DNA from: an uncultured Pseudomonadota bacterium
GTDB lineage: Bacteria > Myxococcota_A > UBA796 > SXON01
Reading direction: 5' to 3'
Length of the DNA: 64,000 bases
Assembly (NCBI GenBank): GCA_903921785.1
Contig: CAIXRH010000084.1
Location: forward strand, 28,571-92,570
Shown: one piece after another, positions 25,486 through 33,508 of the stretch
How positions within the stretch are numbered: the first letter of the stretch is position 1
Layout: each line of letters opens with the position of its first letter
Program-made: the position numbers and the translations under genes
The notes under the pieces: generated by a model
The model's database searches: none
Told to the model about the DNA's origin: nothing
The model's input: only the letters and a program-made list of their open reading frames with translations

Positions 25486-26787
25486 CTACCCGAGCTCCGG
25501 ATCCAGGTCCTCCGCCCGCAACATTCGCCGGCGTTCGTGGATCTGGCTGGTGTCGTGGAGCACGAAGAGCCCCTTGATGACGTCGGTGGCCACTTCGAGC
25601 TGCTTGCGGAAGCCCACCATCGCGAACAGGTAGTAGAACGCCCAGAAGTACCAGGCGAGCTGGCCCGAGACCGGCAGGCCCATCACGCTGGCGACGGTGC
25701 TGTGGCGCCCGAGGCCCACGATGTAGCCGAGGTCGCGGTAGCGCAGCGTGCGGTCCGCGGCGCGTCCCTCCAGCGCGGAGAGCAGGTTCGCGGCCACCAC
25801 CCGGCCACTCTGGAACGCACCCTGGGCCACCTGGGGGATGGCGCGGCCGTCGGCGTCGGTCCAGTCGGCGGCGTCGCCCACGGCCCACTCGGCGGCGCCG
25901 ATCCGCCCGTGCGCGTCGACCTTGAAGCGGCCGGAGCGACCGAGGGGGAAGGGCCAGGGCGTGTCGGCGGAGGGGCCGCGGATTCCGGTGGTCCAAACGA
26001 GGGTGTGGCCGGGGATGACCGAGCCGTCGTCGAGGGTGACGCGCTCCGCGTCCACGCTGGCGACGCGACGGTGCAGGACGACGTTGACGCCGAGGGACCG
26101 AAGGTGCTTCTCGGCGACGGAAGCGTGGGTTTCGCGGAGCCCGCCCAGGAGGCGCTCCCCGCCCTCCACGAGGTGCACGGACACCAGGGAGAGCGGAACC
26201 CGAGGGTAGAGGCGCCGCATCGTCCGATGGAACATCTCCATGAACGAGGCGCACACCTCCACGCCGGTGATGCCGCCGCCGGCGACCACGAAGGTGAGGA
26301 GCTGCCGCCGGACCGCGGGATCTTCGGCCTGGTCCGCCAGCTCCCACATCTCCACCAGGTGGGCGCGGAGCCGGATGGCGTCCATCAGCGTCTTGAACGG
26401 GAAGGCGTTGGCCTCGGCGCCGGGGATGCCGAACCAGTTGGTGGAGGCGCCGGCCGCGAGGACGAGCTGGTCGTAGTGGAGCGAGAGGCCGTTGTGGAGA
26501 TGGAGGGTGCGCGTCTCGGGGTCCACGGAACGGAGCTTGTTCCGGATGAACCGGATGCCCCGCGGCGCGCAGAACGCGCGGAGCGGGTAGACGACGTGGC
26601 GGGTCTCCACTGCGCCGGTGGCGACCTCGGGAAGCAGAGGATTGAACTGGAAGAAGTTCTCCTTGTCCACGAGCGTGAGCCGGAGCTTCCCCGCCTTGTG
26701 GGCCCGGGTGAGCGCCTTGCAGACCTCCAGCCCGCCGAAGCCCCCGCCGACCACGACCACCTCGGGGACCGCGCCGGAAGCGCTCAT
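25486..26787 (-). CDS. ndh: Type II NADH dehydrogenase (NDH-2)
   Basis: 433 residues, the usual size. NDH-2 is a single-subunit, non-proton-pumping flavoenzyme that passes electrons from NADH to quinone at the inner membrane. The FAD site is VVVGGGFGGLE near the N terminus; the NADH site is VVAGGGITGVE; WAVGDAADW matches the second FAD contact. The C-terminal part has an amphipathic membrane-association stretch (LAWYFWAFYYLFAMVGFRKQLEV) typical of this family. Its start overlaps the stop of the alpha/beta hydrolase gene upstream by four bases (ATGA), so the two are coupled. Confidence 0.92.
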   Translation of the reverse strand: MSASGAVPEVVVVGGGFGGLEVCKALTRAHKAGKLRLTLVDKENFFQFNPLLPEVATGAVETRHVVYPLRAFCAPRGIRFIRNKLRSVDPETRTLHLHNGLSLHYDQLVLAAGASTNWFGIPGAEANAFPFKTLMDAIRLRAHLVEMWELADQAEDPAVRRQLLTFVVAGGGITGVEVCASFMEMFHRTMRRLYPRVPLSLVSVHLVEGGERLLGGLRETHASVAEKHLRSLGVNVVLHRRVASVDAERVTLDDGSVIPGHTLVWTTGIRGPSADTPWPFPLGRSGRFKVDAHGRIGAAEWAVGDAADWTDADGRAIPQVAQGAFQSGRVVAANLLSALEGRAADRTLRYRDLGYIVGLGRHSTVASVMGLPVSGQLAWYFWAFYYLFAMVGFRKQLEVATDVIKGLFVLHDTSQIHERRRMLRAEDLDPELG

Positions 26788-27641
26788 CGCCCCTCCTCGA
26801 CCCAGCGCCGCACCCGGGCGACCAGCTCACCTTGGCGGTCGAGCTGCGGGCAGTGGCCCCACTCCAGCGGCTCTTCCACCACCCCACGGAGGTGGGCGCG
26901 GAAGAAGTGCAACGAGGTGTTCGGGAGCAACCGCTCCTTCCGCCCCCAGAGCAGGAGCGAAGGTGCGGGGATCACAGCCATGGATTCGGGGGTCATCGCC
27001 TGATCGGTGCGGAAGCGGGACACCAGGTGGCGTATCGCGGGATCCCGGAAACGCCGGAGGATTTCCGGGGCGATCAGGCGGGCGTACGCGACGGGCTTCG
27101 CGTACAGCCGGTCGACGAACGCGGTGGCGGCGCGGACATCGGCGAGGTCGAACAGCGCGCGGAGCTCGGTGATCTCGGCCTCGGTCCACGGGGCGCCGGC
27201 GGGGGAGACCAGGAGCAGGTTCTTCACCCGCTCGGGGTTTTTGGCGGCGAAGTGCAGCGCCAGGGCGCCGCCGAGGGAGTTGCCGAGCACCACCGCGGGC
27301 TCGGCGATCTCCGCGCGTAAAACCTCCTCCACCGCCTGGATCATCGCCTCGGGCTCGAGCTCGGCGGGGGCATCGCTCCAGCCATGCCCGAGGTTGTCCA
27401 TCGCGAAGATCCGGCCCGCCGAGCGCCGAAGGCCGAAGAAGAGCGGCCACCAGGAGGTGCTGTTGGCCACGATCCCGTGGAGCAGGACCACCGTCGGCTT
27501 TCCCGGCGTCCCCCGCCAGTCGTACACGCAGATCTGCCCGACCGAGGTCGACACCTGCCGGAGGGAGACGCCGCCGAGGCGAAGCGCGAGCCGCAGCCCC
27601 CACTCCACCAGCCGCAGCAGCCGGCCCGGCTCAGATGACAA
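26784..27641 (-). CDS. Alpha/beta hydrolase
   Basis: 285 residues. Family features are the oxyanion HG in VVLLHGIVANSTSWW, the nucleophile elbow GNSLGG, an acid in the strand LLLWGRKERLLP region, and a His near the end (EEPLEWGHCPQLDRQ). The first 30 residues are amphipathic and may bind membrane. The substrate is unknown; epoxide, ester or C-C hydrolases share this layout. It is coupled to the NDH-2 gene downstream and overlaps the oxidoreductase gene upstream by 11 bases, so the three minus-strand genes form an operon. Confidence 0.85.
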   Translation of the reverse strand: MSSEPGRLLRLVEWGLRLALRLGGVSLRQVSTSVGQICVYDWRGTPGKPTVVLLHGIVANSTSWWPLFFGLRRSAGRIFAMDNLGHGWSDAPAELEPEAMIQAVEEVLRAEIAEPAVVLGNSLGGALALHFAAKNPERVKNLLLVSPAGAPWTEAEITELRALFDLADVRAATAFVDRLYAKPVAYARLIAPEILRRFRDPAIRHLVSRFRTDQAMTPESMAVIPAPSLLLWGRKERLLPNTSLHFFRAHLRGVVEEPLEWGHCPQLDRQGELVARVRRWVEEGR

Positions 27642-28848
27642 GGGTCTCCGCGTGGCCGATCTCGCGGTCCACCCGGAAAGCGCCGACGGGGACGGGCTCG
27701 CCGAGCGCGGTCACGTGGTCGACGTCGCGGCCGGCTTCCGCGAGCGCGGTGGCCACGAGGGCAGTGAACGGGCCGAACATCGCGCCGTGGCCGGAGAAGC
27801 CGACGAGGCGCACCAGGTTGGGCACGGCCGGGTCGTAGCCCAGGTAGGGGTTGTGGTCGGGCGTCGTGCCGTAGTAGCCGGAGGTCGTGGCGGTGATCCC
27901 CGCGAACTCCCCGAAGGCGGGCACAGCCTCGGCGAGGGTGGCCCAGGCCTCGAACGCGGCGGAGTCGGTGCCGGTCTTGTGGAAGTACTTCGGCTCGATC
28001 CGGTCCTGGTCTTCGTAGGTGAAGTCGGGCTCGGGGCGCGCGGCGTGGGCCCAGCCCATCAAGAGCGAGTCGGCGTTCTCCGGGCGACAGTAGGCGCCGC
28101 TCGGGGCGATGATGAGCGGCATCTGCTGCATCTCGGCGCCGGAGAGGCTGCCGGCACGCTCGGCGAACCAGAGGTACCGCTTGAGCGGCGCGATGGGCAG
28201 CTCGGTGGCGCCGAGCACCTGGGCGAGGCGAGGGGACCAGGCGTTCGTGGCGTCGAAGAACAGGTCGCCTTCGAAGCGGCCTCGGGGGGTGAGCAGCGCG
28301 GTGAGGCGCCCGCCGGCGTGCTCCGCGCCCGTGACGGGCGCCCGTTGCACCAGGGTGGCCCCGAGACGCTGCGCGGCGGCCGCGGCTTCGTTGTACACCG
28401 TCGCCGGGTACAAGAACCCGTCGGACGGGCACCAGGTGCCGCCGAGGACGGCGTGCCGGTCCACCCAGGGGAACTGCTCGATCAACGCGGCTTGATCGAG
28501 GAGGGCGACGTCGAGCCCGCAGCCCTGCTGCATGCGCACCCGGGCGCGCGCGGCCTGCACCTCCTCGTCGGTACCGAGCAGGAACAGGTACCCGTTCTGG
28601 GCGATCGGCGATTCGGTTCCCCCGACGATCTCCGTGAACCGACGGTAGTAGTCGACCGAGAACCGCATGCCGCGGACGGTGCCCGGCGTGGAGAACTGCT
28701 GGCGGATCCCCGCGGCGGTGCGACTGGAGCTGCCAGCGCCGACGTGTTCTGCTTCCAGGAGCACGACCTCCCACCCGCGGGTGGCGAGGGCGTGGGCCAC
28801 GAGCGTGCCGGTGATCCCGGCCCCGACGATGACGGCGCGCTGCTTCAC
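27631..28848 (-). CDS. FAD-dependent amine/sarcosine oxidase-like oxidoreductase (DAO family)
   Basis: 405 residues. The FAD-binding N terminus is VIVGAGITGTLVAHALATRG and the ribose-binding Glu follows in LLEAEHVGAGSSSRTAAGI. The substrate domain and C-terminal FAD part (GYYGTTPDHNPYLG, VGFSGHGAMFGPFTA) match the DAO family of sarcosine, glycine and related oxidases. Such enzymes oxidise a C-N bond to yield an imine and H2O2 or pass electrons to another acceptor. The substrate is not resolved. It is first in a three-gene operon with the hydrolase and NDH-2. Confidence 0.88.
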   Translation of the reverse strand: MKQRAVIVGAGITGTLVAHALATRGWEVVLLEAEHVGAGSSSRTAAGIRQQFSTPGTVRGMRFSVDYYRRFTEIVGGTESPIAQNGYLFLLGTDEEVQAARARVRMQQGCGLDVALLDQAALIEQFPWVDRHAVLGGTWCPSDGFLYPATVYNEAAAAAQRLGATLVQRAPVTGAEHAGGRLTALLTPRGRFEGDLFFDATNAWSPRLAQVLGATELPIAPLKRYLWFAERAGSLSGAEMQQMPLIIAPSGAYCRPENADSLLMGWAHAARPEPDFTYEDQDRIEPKYFHKTGTDSAAFEAWATLAEAVPAFGEFAGITATTSGYYGTTPDHNPYLGYDPAVPNLVRLVGFSGHGAMFGPFTALVATALAEAGRDVDHVTALGEPVPVGAFRVDREIGHAETLVI

Positions 28849-28926
28849 GGAGGCTCCGGAGGGCGGCCACCTAACGCTCCGAGTGGCCGGCGTCCGTGCG
28901 GCGACGCGCGGCAGCGGCTACGCTCT

Positions 28927-29439
28927 GTGGGCTTGTTCCCTTCCGCCCGTCAGCTCCTCCTCATCTGCCTCGTGTGGGCGGTGATCGCCTGGTACACCCT
29001 CGCAGTCTGGGCGATGAAGGCGACGGATGCCGACGTGGGCGGCGCGTTCGGCCACTACTACGCCATCCGTGCGCCGCTGGTGGGCGCGATCATGGGGCTG
29101 GTGTGGTCGCCGGTCTTCGCGCTCGGCTACCATCCGACGCGGCTGCGCACCGCACACGACGAGGGACGGGACCTTTTTGCGGAGGACTCCGCGTTCCGCC
29201 ATTGGTTTCGCTTCCTCCGTGGCGCGTTCGTTGGCCAGTTCGTGGGCGCGAGCATCAGCTTCGTGCTCTTGTTCCTTTGGCCGAACGAAATGCAGAACAC
29301 CCGGATGGATGCCCTGAAGTGGGCCGCCGCGTTCTGGAAGCTCTACTGGTACATGTTCGTGCCGGCCGCCGGGGTGGCGGGGGCGCTGAGCGTGTGGATG
29401 GCGCTGCGCCACCGGGAGCGGCCGCCTTCGGGGCGTTAG
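28927..29439 (+). CDS. Small integral membrane protein
   Basis: 170 residues from GTG 28927, directly downstream of a 78-bp divergent promoter gap. Four membrane helices are evident (LLLICLVWAVIAWYTLAVW, APLVGAIMGLVWSPVFALGY, FVGASISFVLLFLWP, and WYMFVPAAGVAGALSVWMAL), with a charged loop between helices 2 and 3. No family was recognised. The start is uncertain because no Shine-Dalgarno is visible; a TTG two codons later would also fit. Confidence 0.55.
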   Translation: MGLFPSARQLLLICLVWAVIAWYTLAVWAMKATDADVGGAFGHYYAIRAPLVGAIMGLVWSPVFALGYHPTRLRTAHDEGRDLFAEDSAFRHWFRFLRGAFVGQFVGASISFVLLFLWPNEMQNTRMDALKWAAAFWKLYWYMFVPAAGVAGALSVWMALRHRERPPSGR

Positions 29440-29464
29440 AGCGGGGGGCCCGAGGTTCTCCACC

Positions 29465-31049
<1,585 letters not shown>

Positions 31050-31060
<11 letters not shown>

Positions 31061-32060
31061 TCTTCGCTCTGACACCGTCACCCGGCCCACCGCGGCCATG
31101 CGCCGCGCGATGGCCGACGCCGAGGTCGGCGACGACGTCTTCGGCGAGGACCCCACGGTGAACCGGCTGGAGGCGCGCGTGGCCGAGCTGCTCGGGAAGG
31201 AGACCGCGATCTTCGTGCCCAGCGGCACCATGGCGAACCAGATCGCGATCCGCGTGCTCACCGAGCCGGGGGACGAGGTGATCCTCGAGGCCGACGCGCA
31301 CCCGTTCCACTACGAAGCCGGCGGCGCCGCGGTGATCGCCGGGGTCACGCTGCGGCTGGTCGCGGGCGTGCGCGGCGTGCTCGACCCGGCGGTGGTGCGC
31401 GCGGTGGTCCGGCCGCCCAACGTTCACCACGCCCCGCCGCGGCTGCTCTCCGTGGAGAACACCGCCAACCGCGGTGGCGGCACCGTGATCTCCGTGGAAC
31501 GCTGCGTGGAATTGGCGAACGTCGCCCGCGACGCGGGCATGCACTCCCACCTCGACGGTGCCCGGCTCTGGAACGCCCACGTCGCCACCGGCCGCCCGCT
31601 CGGAGAGTTCGCGGGGCCGTTCACGGTCGCCAACGTCTGCTTCAGCAAGGGGCTCGGCGCGCCGATCGGCTCGGTGTGGACGGGGCCACGGTCTCTGGCA
31701 GAGAAAGCTCGGCGAACGCGGAAGATGCTCGGCGGCGGCATGCGGCAGGCGGGGATCCTCGCGGCGGCCGCGCTCCACGCCCTCGACCACCACGTGGCCC
31801 GGCTCGCGGACGACCACGCTCGCGCCCGCGCGCTGTGGGAGGGGCTCCGGGCCGCCGGGCTGGACGTGGAGGCCGCGCCCGAGACGAACATCGTGTACGT
31901 CCGGGTGGCCGACGCGCCGGTGTTCGCGAACCGCCTCGGCGAAGCGGGCGTTCGCGTGGTCGCCGTCGCCGCGGACCGGGTGCGCTTCGTCACCCACCTG
32001 GACGTGGACGATGCGGGGATCACGTACGCGATCTCGGTTTGTGCCCGGCTGGTCGGCTGA
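31050..32060 (+). CDS. ltaE: Low-specificity L-threonine aldolase
   Basis: 336 residues. This PLP enzyme splits L-threonine or L-allo-threonine into glycine and acetaldehyde. Features are the N terminus [39 protein letters not shown] for the phosphate site, the [11 protein letters not shown] stretch with the Asp contacting the pyridine nitrogen, and Lys200 in [12 protein letters not shown] that carries PLP. The gene starts inside the end of gpmI and is co-transcribed with it. Repeat family A copy 2 begins four bases after the stop. Confidence 0.95.
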
Positions 32061-32063
32061 TCC

Positions 32064-32309
32064 GGTCTGACCCTGATGAAGATCGATCGCTCGTCGCGGC
32101 GACGCTGAGCGAGCCCGTGCAGCAAGCCCGAAGTGGGCCAGCCCCGGCGGGCTTCCCGGCGTCGCGTGAAAACGTTGTCCTTGTTCGCCGACGGTGCAGG
32201 ATGAGATGACGGGCCCGAAGTGGGCCAGGCGTGTGACGTCGCCAACGGCGGGAATCCCGCCAACCCAGCGCCGCGTCCTCGCCGGGTGAGCGGATACCAG
32301 GGTCAAACC
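32064..32309. repeat. Intergenic repeat family A, copy 2 (most complete)
   Basis: This 246-bp element lies between the convergent stops of ltaE and the gasdermin-like gene. Its ends are inverted repeats: GGTCTGACCCTG (32064-32075) and CAGGGTCAAACC (32298-32309), 11 of 12 paired. Inside are GCTGAGCGAGCCCGTGCA, two copies of CGAAGTGGGCC (32129 and 32216), TGTCCTTGTTCGCCGACGGT, the palindrome GGCGGGA-A-TCCCGCC and the terminal box at 32268-32293. This organisation is typical of a small non-autonomous mobile element, but a structured RNA is also possible. Confidence 0.75.
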
Positions 32310-32333
32310 GTCTGATCTCCAGAGGACACCGGT

Positions 32334-32390
32334 GGCGACCGCCCGGCCTGCGGCCGGTCGCCGGGCTCTCTCTGCGGCCCCTGCGGGGCC
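32334..32390. terminator. Two hairpins between convergent genes
   Basis: GGCGACC...GGTCGCC with inner GGCC-TGC-GGCC (32334-32362) and GGCCCC-TGC-GGGGCC (32376-32390) form two adjacent stems. They lie between repeat copy A2 and the stop of the next minus-strand gene at 32442, and could stop transcription from both sides. The remaining bases of this gap hold nothing else I recognise. Confidence 0.45.
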
Positions 32391-32441
32391 TCCGTTCGAT
32401 CCCTGTCGCGGCGCCGCCGCAGCCGTGGTCGTCCGGCGGGG

Positions 32442-33119
32442 CTACCCGATGCCGAACTGGTCCTGGTCGAGCAGCGCGAGGTCTGCGTGGTTCCAGGAGG
32501 GCTTCAGGAGCATGTAGGCGAAGGTGGTCTCGGCCGGGATGGTGACCGTGGACGAGTTCCCGCCGGAGCCCGCGACGGAAGCCGTGGCGGTGAGGTCCAC
32601 GGCGCCGGTCTTCATCGAGGGCGTGAGCGACAGCCCGCCGCTGGAGGTGAGCTTGTCGGCGAGCGTCGCCTCCATCACCACCCAGATCTCGTTGCAGATC
32701 CGGGCGCTCGGGCCGCACGCCTTGAACGTGGCGAGCCGCTCGGCGTCGGCGATGAGCGCCCGCTTCATGTCGTTGGCCTCGACGATGATCTTCACCAGCC
32801 GCAGGTGTCCGGTGGACGAGAACGCGGTCTTGGTGTTGGCCGAGGCGGCGATCTCGGCGGGGGTGGCTCCGATCGCGGCCGTCACCTTCGCGGAGAGGGT
32901 GGTGTCGAAGGTGGAGTCGCTGGTGAAGTCGATCGCCACCGCCGGGAGCGTGCGGGCGTCGAACGGGCCCGCGACGGTGTCTTGCACCACGAGGTGGGGG
33001 GTCACCAGCACGTTGCCCTTCTGGCCAAACGAGCCGAGGAGCACATTCTCGGCGCCACCCCGGAAGTAGTGGAGGCCCTCGAAGATGAACTGGGCAGGGT
33101 GCAGCGTGGCGGTGGGCAT
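32442..33119 (-). CDS. Possible gasdermin-like pore-forming protein
   Basis: 225 residues from ATG 33119, which has a GGAG ribosome site at proper distance; an in-frame GTG/ATG at 33152 was rejected for lack of one. No signal peptide, no long membrane helix. The order of elements recalls gasdermins: a strand and Gly/Ala-rich segment (STFDTTLSAKVTAAIGATPAE, about 69-89), a hydrophobic strand LRLVKIIVEAND (107-117), then EIWVVMEATLADKL (144-157), like the YVVTEVLQT strand of gasdermins, and STVTIPAETTFAYMLLK (190-206), like the TVTIPSGSTLAFRV strand. A short tail of about 16 residues remains, comparable to the auto-inhibitory tail of bacterial gasdermins. No protease gene is adjacent and no N-terminal Cys is present. 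The match is by eye and remote. It could be another beta-rich protein. Confidence 0.35.
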   Translation of the reverse strand: MPTATLHPAQFIFEGLHYFRGGAENVLLGSFGQKGNVLVTPHLVVQDTVAGPFDARTLPAVAIDFTSDSTFDTTLSAKVTAAIGATPAEIAASANTKTAFSSTGHLRLVKIIVEANDMKRALIADAERLATFKACGPSARICNEIWVVMEATLADKLTSSGGLSLTPSMKTGAVDLTATASVAGSGGNSSTVTIPAETTFAYMLLKPSWNHADLALLDQDQFGIG

Positions 33120-33196
33120 GGCGTCTCCACGTGGGAGTACGGAGGCTACCACACCCCGGGACCTGCGCCCTCGACCGACCCGTACGACCGAGGGGT

Positions 33197-33508
33197 TCAG
33201 CCCTGAGGAAGCCCACTCGCGAGTGCCTTCTTCACGATCCGTAGCTCGCGCTGCTGACCGCGCGCCCGTGCCTGACGCACCAGCTCCTCTCGTGTGCGCG
33301 GCGTCGCCCTCGTGGTGAGCCCATCGCGCACGAGCCCGCGGGTGACCGCCGCCACCTGCTCCACCGCAGCGGCGAACGCCGCCTCGTTCTCCTTCGACGG
33401 TCGGGTGGTCCCCGACACCTTCCGGACGTACTGCAACGCCGCGGCCGCGATCTCCTCATCGGTGGCAGGCGGCGCGAAGTTGAACAACGGCCGGATGTTC
33501 CGACACAT
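33197..33508 (-). CDS. DUF2277 family protein
   Basis: 103 residues. The start MCRNIRPLFNFAPPATDEEI and the following ALQYVRKVSGTTRPS with NEAAFAAAVEQVAAVTR are the conserved DUF2277 pattern. Members are small cytoplasmic proteins of unknown role. The C terminus is basic (QRELRIVKKALAS) and somewhat longer than usual. The ATG overlaps the stop of the MopE-type lipoprotein gene (ATGA), so translation is probably coupled, and the gasdermin-like gene follows 77 bp downstream. Confidence 0.85.
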   Translation of the reverse strand: MCRNIRPLFNFAPPATDEEIAAAALQYVRKVSGTTRPSKENEAAFAAAVEQVAAVTRGLVRDGLTTRATPRTREELVRQARARGQQRELRIVKKALASGLPQG

